A DNA stretch of 64,000 nt from assembly GCF_949987515.2 (NCBI RefSeq), contig NC_082701.1:31947755-32011754 (forward strand), given 5' to 3'. Every line of letters begins with the position of its first letter. The stretch's first letter is position 1. Shown here in pieces: positions 1 to 29,868 of the stretch. A program made the translations under genes and the position numbers. The DNA comes from Delphinus delphis. Lineage: Eukaryota; Chordata; Mammalia; Artiodactyla; Delphinidae. The notes under the pieces were generated by a model that saw only the letters and a program-made list of their open reading frames with translations, searched no databases and had not been told where the DNA came from.

Positions 1-359
1 GAGAAAACAGTCAGCCCCCAAAAAGCTCAGAAAAATCTTCCTTAATAACACCCCAAGTCCCTTAACCCTTCTCAGGGACATTTATTAGCATTTCACTCTT
101 AGAAAACTACTCTGAATATATCTTTATTCCTCAATTGTTTAAGGGATTCTTTTTCCCTGAACACTTCATTTCTTCAGCTGGATTGAGGGTCATATTTCCT
201 GTTTCTCCCCATCCTACTCACCCCTGGTGGAGGGTGACCAACAGCATGGGCTGTAAACCACATACTGGTTCAAGGCAAGGTATAGCACGTATACTTACTC
301 CTACACATCAATGGCTTAGAAATGGACAAATTGGTCCATTGTAGCAATATTTCACCTAC
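1..359. other. DGKE intron 11, partial
   Basis: Intron sequence running off the left edge. I see no exon, no clear repeat and no RNA gene in it. Confidence 0.7.
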
Positions 360-18785
<18,426 letters not shown>

Positions 18786-18807
18786 CTTCCCCAAGGTCTA
18801 TTTCTAA
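18786..18807 (-). other. DGKE: DGKE 5' UTR part of exon 2, predicted acceptor
   Basis: Reading the minus strand, CTCTCCTAG ends at 18808 and is followed by 22 bases before the ATG. This is a good acceptor directly upstream of the start codon, consistent with a separate non-coding exon 1. Confidence 0.65.
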
Positions 18808-19411
18808 CTAGGAGAGACACGGGCGGGTCCACCTCGGGCTCGCTGTCCCCGTCCCGCCCTCCTTCCTGCCTTTCAGGGGATCCCCAAAGCGCCGTCGGCC
18901 CAGGTGGCTCCGCTCTCTCCAAGGAGGGGCACGCGCGCCGTCTTCCCCGCGGCGCGACCCCAGTGCCTCCGGGTGGCCGCGCCGCGGACCTGCGGCGCCG
19001 AGGGGGCGGCGCCCAGGGCTGTCACGCTCCGTCCCCTCCCTCCTCCTTGGGCCCGGCCACCGCCTCCTCACCTCGTCCGGCACGGGGAAAGGCGCAATCA
19101 CAATGTACAGGCTGCCCCCACGGGAAGGCCGGTGCGGCGCCCACTCTTTGGGCGCGACAGCGCGCGTGGGCCGCACGGAGCCTGCTGGCTCCCGTAACCA
19201 TTAGCCCACACCCAGCAAACATACGCGTACTGCAGCTCCTGGGCCCGCGCGGCCTCCCTCAGGCCCGCCCCCACCCACCGCGCGGCCCCGCCCCTCTCGC
19301 GAGGCCTCGGGGGCCAGAGCCCCGGCCCCACCCGCCCCTCCGGCCCTACCTAGTCTGGGGCGGTGGCGCGGCTCCCGGGGCCAGGTTTCGGGCCTTCCTC
19401 GCACCCTCGCG

Positions 19412-19425
19412 CCACCAGGAGGCCT
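19412..19425 (+). promoter_or_regulatory. CTCF-like motif in the DGKE CpG island
   Basis: CCACCAGGAGGCCT resembles the CTCF core (CCASYAGRKGGCRS) with about three differences. Occupancy cannot be judged from sequence. Confidence 0.35.
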
Positions 19426-19640
19426 GCGGGGTCGTGCGGACGCCACTGGAGCTGCCCGGGTCCACTGGAGCCGCGGGCGAGGGCGGGGCCTGCGGCTAGA
19501 GCTCGCCGGCTGGACTGAGTGTAATATGCGACCGGAAGGCCGAGAGGCCTGCGGCGGCAGGGCCTTGGGGAGGGGGAGGAGGAGCAGGATGGGAAGGGCG
19601 GCCCTCGTGGGCGTGGCTTAGGGAGAACAGTGGGCGGAGT

Positions 19641-21240
19641 AACAATTAGGTGGGGGCGTTAGAGAGGATGGATGGTTGAGTCTTCTGAGTCTGTAATCAG
19701 CGAGAGTTCTAGCATGAATGATTTACACAGTATAAATTAACCTTTTCTGTGACTTCCAGCCTCACTGGTGGAGGTGGGAGCTGGCGCAGTTTTGAAAGTT
19801 GTAAGGGAGGAAACTGGCAGTTTTGAGAGTGTTATGTTCTGATAGAACAGGACAATCCCAGTAAAAAATAGGTAGCTGTCACCTGCGCTCCCGCTAGTTA
19901 CTTATTAAACAGAAAGCTGAGGGCTTACTATGTGCCAAGCACTGTGCGAAGAGCCCCAGCTCTCGCAGAGTGCCAGGACTGTTGAAACATGCCTAACAAG
20001 AAGGATTTATTAGCCCTGTTTGTAATGGCTTACTGCACCCCAGCTTCAATCTCTGCACTTACCACGCGCCATGCTAAATTTATCATCCCCATTTTACAGA
20101 TGAGGAAAACAGAGGTACATGATTGTTGTCACAAACCCAGTGTTGGGGCTGAGATCACTTTGTTTTAACTTCGTCACCGAAGTTGCTTCAATCTAAACCA
20201 TCAAAGAGAGAATTTCTCTTATTTTGTTACTTCTCTGAGAAACTGTGCCCTGGACTGTCTTGTTAAAAAGCAGATTCTTATTTCCTTTTTCAGGGATGAG
20301 GACTGAGCGTCTTCATTTCTAATAACTGGTCTAATGTTGATGGTTCCCAGGCCACACTTGGAGTGGCAATGCTGAAACATTTAATAACCTGGATTGTGAA
20401 GATTGAGGGAGGGCATGTGGTGAAATGGGAAGAGCAGTTAGATGGCATTATGAGGCCTGGGATCAGATTCCTGCCCTCACACATCTAATTGTATCTTCCT
20501 GTGCTTGTCTGTTCATCTCTCTGGGCCTCACGTTCCTCATCTGCCACATGGGACAGTGGATGAGATCTCTAAAGCTTCCCTTCCGCTCTGATAGCCTTCA
20601 TGTGTATGGAAATATCGTTGTCTTTTATGACTCCTAGTTGAGGCAGAGCCCTTAAATTAGTTTAGATTTGGAAACGTAACAAAAGAATATACTTTTAAAA
20701 AGTGAGGATTCCCCCTCCCCATTCCCATTATAGAACATTTGGGAAATACAGAAAAATATAAAGGAAGAAAAGAATCATCCATCTCTCACCTCAAAGACAC
20801 TCTATGTTTGAACATTTTGGCCTATTTTCTTCCATTATTTTCTATGGAAACAATGGATAACTTTTTTGTACACATAATTTTGATCATATGGTAGATATAT
20901 TCTCTATCTAGCTCATTTTTCATTTAACATGACAAAATATCCTTTACATGTTTTTATAAATTTATATTTAATGGTTGCATAATATTCCATTCTATGAATA
21001 CAGTTCACAGTTTATGTAACCTTAACTCCGTTGTTGGCTATTTAAGTTGTTTCTAAAATATTAGAAGCAACTGGACCGCCTGCCCCCGATGTCAGAACAC
21101 AGAGGTCATCCGGGATCCCCTTCACCGCGCTCCTGTTTGCACCTTGTTTCCTAGGTCCTGTGATTTCCCCTTTCTTGGTGAATTCTCTAGTTTTTGTGGA
21201 GCACATCCTTCAGTAGCTTTTAGAGCAAGGGTACAGGGGA
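19641..21240. other. Intergenic DNA between DGKE and C17orf67
   Basis: Contains a faint MIR/L2-like piece near 20050-20120 (CCCCATTTTACAGATGAGGA) and an old AT-rich LINE-like stretch at 20710-21060. No gene seen. Confidence 0.5.
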
Positions 21241-21242
21241 AG

Positions 21243-22573
21243 CATATATATATATTTTTTTACATCTTTATTAGAGTATAATTGCTTTACAATGGTGTGT
21301 TAGTTTCTGCTTTATAACAAAGTGAATCAGTTATACATATGTTCCCATATCTCTTCCCTCTTGTGTCTCCCTTCCTCCCACCCTCCCTATCCCACCCCTC
21401 CAGGCGGTCACAAAGCACCGAGCTGATCTCCCTGTGCTATGCGGCTGCTTCCCACTAGCTATCTACCTTACGTTTGGTAGTGTATATATGTCCATGCCTC
21501 TCTCTCACTTTGTCACAGCTCACCCTTCCCCCTCCGCATATCGTCAAGTCCATTCTCTAGTGGGTCTGTGTCTTTACTCCTGTCTTACCCCTAGGTTCTT
21601 CATGACATTTTTTTTCTTAAATTCCATATATATGTGTTAGCATATGGTATTTGTCTTTCTCTTTCGGACTTACTTCACTATGTATGACAGACTCTAGGTC
21701 CATCAACCTCACTACAAATAACTCAATTTCATTTCTTTTTATGGCTGAGTAATATTCCATTGTATATATGTGCCACATCTTCTTTATCCATTCATCCGAT
21801 GATGGACACTTAGGTTGTTTCCATCTCCAGGCTATTGTAAATAGAGCTGCAATGAACGTTTTGGTACATGACTCTTTTTGAATTATGGTTTTCTTAGGGT
21901 ATATGCCCAGTAGTGGGATTGCTGGGTCATTTGGTAGTTCTATTTGTAGTTTTTTAAGGAACCTCCATACTGTTCTCCATAGTGGCTGTACCAATTCACA
22001 TTCCCACCAGCAGTGCAAGAGTGTTCCCTTTTCTCCACACCCTCTCCAGCATTTATTGTTTCTAGATTTTTTGATGATGGCCATTCTGACTGGTGTAAGA
22101 TGATATCTCATTGTAGTTTTGATTTGCATTTCTCTAATGATTAATGATGTTGAGCATTCTTTCATGTGTTTGTTGGCAGTCTGTATATCTTCTTTGGAGA
22201 AATGTCTATTTAGGTCTTCTGCCCATTTTTGGATTGGGTTGTTTGTTTTTTGGTTATTGAGCTGCATGAGCTGCTTGTAAATTTTGGAGAATAATCCTTT
22301 GTCAGTTGCTTCGTTTGCAAATATTTTCTCCCATTCTGAGGGTTGTCTTTTGGTCTTGTTTATGGTTTCCTTTGCTGTGCAAAAGCTTTTAAGTTTCATT
22401 AGGTCCCATTTGTTTATTTTTGGTTTTATTTCCATTTCTCTAGGAGGTGGGTCAAAAAGGAGCTTGCTGTGATTTATGTCATGTAGTGTTCTGCCTATGT
22501 TTTCCTCTAAGAGTTTATAGTTTCTGGCCTTACATTTAGGTCTTTAATCCATTTTGAGCTTATTTTTGAGTCC
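21243..22573 (-). mobile_element. 5'-truncated L1 with intact ORF2 C terminus
   Basis: About 1.3 kb. Minus-strand translation from about 22435 to 21620 gives 272 codons without a stop. It includes the ORF2 C-terminal cysteine region ([20 protein letters not shown]) and the [12 protein letters not shown] motif. The 3' UTR follows to 21243. No reverse-transcriptase or endonuclease part remains, so it cannot move on its own. The open frame suggests a fairly recent insertion. Confidence 0.93.
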
Positions 22574-23035
22574 TTGCATGGTGTCTACAAATGTCTCTGT
22601 TCCACCCTCCATACCTGATTATTTATCTGCATGTAGAATTCCAAGTTGGAGATAATTTTCCTTCACATCATTAAAGACAGTTCTCCATTTCTGCTTGCTT
22701 TTAGTGTTGCTGTAGAGATGTCTGACGTTACTCTTATTCCTGATCCCAAGAATGCAAGTTGTTTTTGCTTTCCTGAAACTTGTAGAATCTTCGCTTTTTC
22801 TCCAGTGTTCTGAAATTTCACAAAGATGTGCCTTGGTGTGAGTCTGTTTTCATGTATTTTGCCAGGTTTTCTGGACCCTTTCAGTCTAGAAGCTCATGTC
22901 CTTCAGTTCTGGAATTACTTTGTTGATTTCCTCCTCTCTATTTTCTGTGTTCTTTTTGAAACTTTTGTTACCTGGATGTTGGACCTCCTAGACCGTTCTC
23001 TCTCTTTTTATTTTTATTTAATTAATTTATTTGTT

Positions 23036-23147
23036 TAACATTTTTATTGGAGTATAATTGCTTTACAATATTGTGTTAGTTTCTGCTGTATAACAAAGTG
23101 AATCAGCTATATGCATACATATATCCCCGTACCCCCTCCCTCTTCTC
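23036..23147 (-). mobile_element. L1 3' tip
   Basis: TTATTGGAGTATAATTGCTT and TTTCTGCTGTATAACAAAGT match the L1 3' UTR seen at 21260-21330. Confidence 0.85.
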
Positions 23148-23149
23148 TC

Positions 23150-23795
23150 TCCTTTTAAAATAGACTTTATTTTTTAGAGCAGTTTTAGATTCACAGCAAA
23201 ATGGAGCAGAAAGTACAGAAAAATTATCCACATCCTGAACCAGAGTGGCGTGTTTGCTACAGTCCATAAACCTACATTGACACAGCATCATCACCCAAAG
23301 TCCATAGTTTGCATTAGAGTTCACTCTTGGTGGTGTACATTCTGTGGGTTTGGACAAATGTATAATGACATGTATCCACTATTATAGTGTCACACAGGTT
23401 ATTACAGTGCCCACAAATCATCTGGGTTCTGCTTATTCCTTTCTCCCCAGACCCTCACCCCTGGTAACCACTGACTTTTACTGTCTCCATAGGTTTACCT
23501 TTTCTAGAATGTCATATCACTGGACTCATACTGTGTGTAGCCTTTTCAGATTGGCTTCTTTCACTTAGGAACGTGCATTTAAGTTTCCTCCATGTCTTTT
23601 CATGGTTTGATAGCTCATTTCTTTTTAGTGCTGAATAATATTCCATTGTCTGGATGGACCACAGTTTATTTATCCATTTACCTCTGAAGGACATCTTGGT
23701 AGCTTCCAAGTTTTGGCAATTATGAGTAAAGCTCCTAGACACATCTGTGTACAGGTTTTTGTGTGGACATAAGTTTACAAATCCTTTGGATAAAT
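23150..23795 (-). mobile_element. Old L1 fragment, ORF2 3' end
   Basis: Minus-strand reading around 23730-23520 contains GKWINKLWSIQTMEYYSALK, typical of the L1 ORF2 tail. Same subfamily as the plus-strand copy at 47343-48350. Confidence 0.88.
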
Positions 23796-24949
23796 GTCCT
23801 CTGTGTAAACATTTTTTGCTCAGTTTTTTTTTTAATCTCTCATTTTTGCTCTAATATTCTAAAAGATTTTCTTAGCTTTATTTTTGCATCTTTTTATTGA
23901 GTTTTTAATTTCTAAGAACTTTTTTGTTGATTTGTTTTCTGAGTCTTACTTTTTTTATAGCATCCTATTCATGCTTCATGGGAGCAAAATTTTTCTCTCA
24001 TCTCTCGGAGGATACTGTTAGATATTTTCTTCCTTCCTCTCCTTGCCTGATCTGTGATTGCCTCAAGTTGCTTTTTCCTGTAGTTTCTTTTGTCTTCATC
24101 TTCCGTGTCAGAGGCTTTCTCACATGTCTGATGATCCTCCCGGTGACTCTTAGGCACCTTGAGATTTGAGAACCGCTGCTAGAGTATCTCTTAATCCCTC
24201 AAGCTTGTCATCCCAACTGAAATCCCACAGAGAAAAACAACACATATTTCAGTATTTTTTTCTCCAGAAGAATTGGAGCTTTTCTCTTCCAGTTACAGCC
24301 TTAGCCATTTTCCTTGATGAAATATAACAGTAGCCTTAGAGGTGGTTTCACGAGTTATTCAGTCCATGCTCCATCCCTCTTGTGTTTATTTGTACCATCT
24401 TACATTCCTACACCTTTGCCAGTGCCATGATCATTCCCGTTTAGGCTGGAGAGAAGCCTGGCAATAGCTGTCAGGGACCTGGTGAGACCTTGGCCATCCT
24501 TACCTGCTGGGCAGATGTAAGTTGAGGCCAACGTCCTGGCCCAGAGCAAAAATTATAGCCTGCTCGGGGAAGCATGCAGCAGGCCAGAAAGGGCCCTGTC
24601 CAAGGCTAAACCGTCTTACCATTGTATTGCTGCTCCAGAGAGGAAGGTGTGTGTTTGTGTAGCAGGACTGAGGACACGTGAAAGGAAACTCAGGGCGTGG
24701 GGTGTAGAGACAGAGCAGGGGAAAGCAACTCACACTTAAAAGGGGCCATATTTTATTTTCTAATAAAGATGTATTTTTATTTCAACAGTATATAAAATTA
24801 TCTTAAGATGTGTTTGGTTAATCTCGATATCATTTGGTCATTAAAAATTTTTTTACAGGCTTTCTATCATGTGTCTGAGAATGGGGAGGGTGTGCAAATA
24901 TAAAGAAGAGTGATTTCACAGAGAAGGAGGAATAATAAAACAGTAATAG

Positions 24950-25215
24950 TTTCCAGGTATTAGTTACTATATCTGTCAAGTACTTTACATACACTTTCTC
25001 TTTTAAGTCTCAAAACACCTTAAGATGTAAGTTTTATTATAATAATAATTATTTTTTAATAGTGAGTAAACAGTGACTTGGATAGTAAAGAAATGTGCCC
25101 AATGTCACACAGCTTCAGTGTGGCACAGATAATAAGTTTCAGAGCCAGGATTCAAGCCCAGCTCTATTGATAACTCTGCAGCCCACAATCTGGACCATTA
25201 TATCACTCAGCCCAC
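24950..25215 (-). repeat. MIR/L2-type old repeat
   Basis: CAAGTACTTTACATACACTT, ATGTCACACAGCTTC and GAGCCAGGATTCAAGCCCAG are MIR complement phrases. Confidence 0.65.
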
Positions 25216-25324
25216 ACAGCAGATATTCATTCACTTTTGAATGAAGTATCTGGCAGGACCCTATTATTAACTTAGACCCCAAAGCACCCAGATTTGGACA
25301 CACTGACCATCCCATTATACCCCC

Positions 25325-25790
25325 TGTATCAGTTATCTATTGTCAGAGTAGTGCTGTGTAACAAAGTGCTCCTAGCTCAGTGGCTTGAAATAATCATTTA
25401 CTCTTAAGGGTCTGCAGGTTAATGGGAGGCTCTGCTACAGGTGGTGGTAGCTGGAGGTCAGCTGAGTGAGGCTGGACTGGCCTGGGTGGGTCTGCTGGAG
25501 GCTGTACATCTATGCAGACACTTTTCATGGGAGTTAATTCTGAGACCTAGCTTGAAGGATGGCAGCTGTCTGGGGGAAGCTCTTTTTGTAGCAATGGCTG
25601 CAAAATGCAAGAGGGTACCCCTAACTCTGCAAACACATTTCCTGCCTCTGTTTGTGTCATGTCTGCTACCATCCCATTGTCCAGAGCAAGTCACGTGGTT
25701 GGGCCCAAAGTTAAGGGGCAGGACTGCAAAGTCATATGGTGAAGAGCATAGATGTCCACTGGTGATGGTGAAGAACTGGTGCTAATAATT
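25325..25790 (-). repeat. Old LTR-like interspersed repeat
   Basis: TATCAGTTATCTATTGTCAG, TGTAACAAAGTGCTCC and CCAGAGCAAGTCACGTGGTT are a familiar old mammalian repeat. I cannot assign the family. Confidence 0.45.
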
Positions 25791-26900
25791 CAACCTGCCT
25801 AACCCAAACCTAACATCTGCCCACACAGTGTGCCTATAAATTAATGTGTGGGTAGGTACACATGAGATTTATGGAGGTACTGTTATGAATAGTATACAAC
25901 AATTATATGTACATGGTAAAAATGTAGAGTTTATAGTCTAGTGGGAAAGGGAGCCAAAAAAACTAATAATAAAAAAGAAAACAACTGCAAAAAGGAATGT
26001 TAGAATTTATTTTATTGGCTCTGGGCCTAAAGAATGTGGACACGTTATAATTCTCTTGAGACAGATTCAGCAGCTTTCTATAGGGAAAAAAAAAAAAGAT
26101 GTTCCCTTGTTTCTGAAGTTTCTTTAGCTCACAGAATTTGAAATCACTGTCTTATCCTATTGAAAGAGTATGCAGTGTGATGGTGTTGAGAACTTGATGG
26201 TGTCGGCTTTATCACTGATCTTTAAACATTTAAGGATTTCTTTTTAAAAGAGGTGGGAAACCCACATGAATGAAAATATCAGTTATGTCAGGATGCTGTG
26301 ATATGGTGGTAGCACTCTTCCTTTATATATTCTTAAATGTTGTCAAATTGGTAATGTAGCTTTCCCATGTCTCAGTATCTGATGGGGACCTTCAGATCAA
26401 TTAAAATCCTAGGAAAATAGTCTGAGGCACTGCAGTGCCACCTCTCTCCACCTCCAGTGGATTCCCTGGTATTCTTGGCAACTTCTGGAATGGTGAATGT
26501 TGGTGGCCTGAAGTGTCTTTCCCCTGACCTTTGTTGTCCCAGGTTCTTCTCTCTACTCTGCCACCTTGTGGATTTTTTGGGAATTGTGTCTTCTACTGTG
26601 AGCCCTGTTGACTCACCTAATTGATCTGGCTGACACTTTGCCTAGAAAGGAGCATAGGCAGGTAGAAGAGAATTCTCCCCACCAGAGTGACACTCACAAT
26701 CAGGTTACCTTGCTCTTTCAGTTTTTCTATAGTTTCCCCTTTTGAGATGATATCTTCAGAGCCCACCTGAAAGGCATTTGAATGACCCTGCGACTATCAC
26801 ACCTGAGGGGCCCTCTCCACCTGAGACCTTGAACCAGCACCCCAGGGTGGGATACAGGCTTTCTCCAGTCTCACTTCTCCTGTCCACCCAAGTTTCCCTT
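25791..26900. other. Intergenic, unassigned
   Basis: No gene, RNA or clear repeat recognised, apart from a short CT run just beyond at 26905-26921. Confidence 0.5.
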
Positions 26901-26950
26901 TTCTTTCTCTCTCTCTCTCTCTGTTTTTTTTTAAATTAGAAAAGTAACAT

Positions 26951-27310
26951 GGGACTTCCTTGGTGGTGCAGTGGTTAAGAATCCGCCTGCCAATGCAGGG
27001 GACACGGATTCAATCCCTGGTCTGGGAAGATCCTACATGCCACGGAGCAACTAAGCCCGTGTGCCACAGCTACTGAGCCTGCGCTCTTAAGGGCCCGCGA
27101 GCCACAACTACTGAAGCCCCCGTGGCTAGAGCCTGTGCTCCACAACAAGAGAAGCCACCACAATGAGAAGCCCGCGCACCGCAACTAAGAGTAGCCCCAG
27201 CTCGCCACAACTAGAGAAAGCCTGCGCGCAGCAACAAACACCCAACACAGCCGAAAACAAACAAACAAACAAATAAATAAATGGAGAATATTAGAAACAA
27301 TATTAAAAAA
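26951..27310 (+). mobile_element. Full-length CHR-type SINE (long subtype)
   Basis: Perfect target-site duplication AAAGTAACAT at 26941-26950 and 27311-27320. The head is tRNA-like, with A-box TGGTGCAGTGG and B-box GATTCAATCCC. A long body follows, ending in a CAAA/TAAA-rich tail. Confidence 0.95.
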
Positions 27311-27489
27311 AAAGTAACATAAGCTTACCTAGAGCTTACGGTCCAGTGGAGGAGACAGATTTTAAAAAGTAAACAAAGACAACATTTACCCATTACGGGG
27401 AGTGCTGTGAGGTAGAGAGTCATGGTGGTTGTGGGGTGGCAGGGAACCTTCATTAAGTATGCTGGTAAAGACAGGCTTGCTTGAGCAAG

Positions 27490-27945
27490 AGAAATGACAA
27501 ATTGAAACCTTAAGACTGAGAAGAATCCAGTCATTAAAAGAGGGAGGAAGAGCATGTGCAAAGATCCTGGGCGGGAAAGAGCTTGTTAAATTGAAAGTAA
27601 CGAAGTGTAGCTGGATTGGCATGAGCTGGAGGGGTGCGATTGGAGTGGGGTTGGAAAAAACCACAGTCCCAGGTAACACAGCGTCCTGTAGTGCACGGTA
27701 GGGTTTCTGATTCTGTTCTGAACCCAGTGGGAAGATAAAGAAAGACTCGTAAGCAGGGAAGTGATGAGGTCCAATTTATATTTTGTATTTCTGTTTTAAG
27801 AGGACCATCATTACTGCTGCATGGAGAATGGATTGAAGCAAACAGGGAGGGAAGCTGGGAGACCAGTTGGGAGCCTGGTGCAGGAGGCTGGCTGAGAAGT
27901 AGCAGTAGCCTAGACTCTGGTAGTGGCATGAGAGATGGAAGAATC
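27490..27945 (+). repeat. Ancient interspersed repeat, unassigned
   Basis: GAGCATGTGCAAAGATCCTG, AAGCAGGGAAGTGATGAGGT and TGGAGAATGGATTGAAGCA belong to a common old mammalian repeat. Related pieces occur near 16740, 46640, 59640 and 62100. Confidence 0.5.
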
Positions 27946-27951
27946 TGGACC

Positions 27952-28250
27952 TGCACTGTTCAGTGTGGTAGCCACTAGCCACATGTGGTTACTGAGCACT
28001 TGAAATGTGCAAGTATGAAATACACACCAGGTTTCAAAGACGTGGTACAAAAAAAAAGAATGTAAAATATCTGCTTAGCACTTTATCTTGATTACATGTT
28101 GAAACAATATTTTGCGTATTTCGTTAAATAAAATATAATTTAAAAAATTTTACCTGTCTTTTTACTATTAAAAAATGTGGCTACTAGAAAAATTTAACTT
28201 ATGTGGCTTGCATCCATAACTTACATTATGATTTTATTGGACAGTGCTGA
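27952..28250. mobile_element. hAT-like DNA transposon with terminal inverted repeats
   Basis: The left end GCACTGTTCAGTGTGG and right end TTGGACAGTGCTG are inverted repeats. Internal GCCACATGTGGTTACTGAGC confirms a common hAT-type element. Confidence 0.7.
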
Positions 28251-28259
28251 TATAGACAG

Positions 28260-29813
28260 CAGTTACCAAATTAAAAAATACTTTTGTACTGAATTTACAT
28301 TGGATACATTAGACATTTCTAGCTAGGTATAAATATTTTTTCTGATCCATAGAAGATGTTTATTTGATATAACAAAACAATGCAGTTAGTGTTTGTTCCA
28401 ACCACAAAGAACAAGAGGAATAAAAAACTTGACAATGCACATAAAAAACCAAGATGCTTCGTGTGACAAATGTATATTGCTAAAATAGTGCTCCTAAAAT
28501 TTCGCAGTTATTGAAAACTGTATGAGAACAGAAGGATGTTAATAGCAACAGAGTACATAAAACCAAACATCTAATTTTGAGCAAATTAACATATGAGGCA
28601 ACTTTGCTAACAATGCATGATTTCTTTTCCTTGATAACAGTCGGTTCAGACTATTTTTATACCAGCAGAATGGGCAGAACATTTAAGTTTAATATCAGTT
28701 ACACAACATTAGCATAAACTTGGGCAACCACCGATAGGGGGTTGTTTTCTTTTGAGCTGGCAAAGTAACTACAGAAACATCAGATCATTTCTCTGAACTG
28801 AGAATTTTATCCCAATAAATGCCACATACCTTCCACACATATTTTTATAATATATTTAATAATTTATGTAATATATATTGGTGATTTGAATTTAAAAAGA
28901 CTTCAGCTTATTGAGATTTTATTATCTTTATAAAAATAAACTTAAGTGTGGAGTAAGGCTGCTTACAGTATTACTGACTTATTGCACAAGGCCCTTTTGG
29001 GGTATAATGGGAAGAGCTCCAAGCTTTAAAAACAGAAGAATTTGGCTCGACTTCAGCAAAATGTATGAACTTGGACATCATTTCACCTGTCTGAACCCCA
29101 ATTCCTTACTTGTAAAATGAAGATGAGCCATGCATCTCATCCCTTATCCCTCATCCTTAATCACCCACGTGGTAGGTACTGTTATTTCCTTTGTACAGGA
29201 GAGGAAACTGAAGTTCAGAAAGGATAAGTGATTGACCGAAGTTTATGTTGCTAGAAAGAGGGGAAGCCTGGGCATGAACCCTGGTCTATCTGGCTTCAAG
29301 GTCAGCTGAAAAAAAATTTTTCCCCTCATTAGGCTCCTTGCTAATTTCCCTGCTAATTTCCGAAATTACTGGGGAGGTCAAAATGGATTGGTGAATGAGT
29401 TTTGGAAAAATGTCATAAAATATGTAAATGTGAGAGGTGATTAATTCTCAATGAAACAGTAGGAGCATGAACTGAAGCTACAGATAAACACAAACTACTC
29501 CATGATGTATATATAGACATATCTATTTAAATGAAATGGTTGTCATGTGTTGCTTTGTCAAATTCAAGCTCCAAAAGTTTGATGACAGAAGGATAATTTC
29601 CTTCCTCAGGATGAAAATTTATAGGAATTCAGAGGAAAATATTTTCGTGATCATACTGAAAATTTAGCGTCAGATGCGTTTAGCGTCATGCTGTGAGTGC
29701 TGTTAGTCAGAGCATAAACAGCCTTTGGGCCGGATGTGGCTCTCTTCAAGTAGGCTGGCTCTTTGACCGGGGGGATTCATTCTGCAACAGGCGGAGAGAG
29801 GGATCAAGGCAGG
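28260..29813. other. Repeat-poor DNA upstream of the C17orf67 start codon
   Basis: About 1.5 kb with little recognisable repeat apart from a weak MIR-like piece near 29165-29290. It should contain the C17orf67 promoter or 5' UTR. No CpG island or clear TATA box. Confidence 0.5.
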
Positions 29814-29868
29814 ATGAAGAGGTTATTTGTGCTCGTGCTGTCTCTCACCTTACTGATTTTCTTCTCAG
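29814..29868 (+). CDS. C17orf67: C17orf67 coding exon 1 (signal peptide)
   Basis: ATG at 29814 with A at -3 (AGG ATG A). Eighteen codons plus one base, ending TCA G|GTGAGC. The peptide [18 protein letters not shown] is a textbook signal sequence. Upstream, no TATA box or CpG island is evident. The cap site and any upstream non-coding exon are unknown. Confidence 0.93.

Larger units (their letters stand above)
22575..24170 (-). repeat. Old interspersed repeat split by later LINE insertions
   Basis: Segments 22605-22995 (CTTCAGTTCTGG, GGATGTTGGACCTCC) and 23805-24165 (TATAGCATCCTATTC, GTCAGAGGCTTTCTCAC) read as two halves of one ancient repeat I know but cannot name with confidence. Inserted between them are an L1 3' tip (about 23036-23147) and an older L1 piece (23150-23795). 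Confidence 0.55.

Noticed and set aside
1..359. Possible terminal DGKE exon
   Set aside because: No frame on the minus strand matches the expected C-terminal tail in phase 0. The exon must lie outside the window.
21617..22435. 272-codon frame as a host gene
   Set aside because: It is the C terminus of L1 ORF2.
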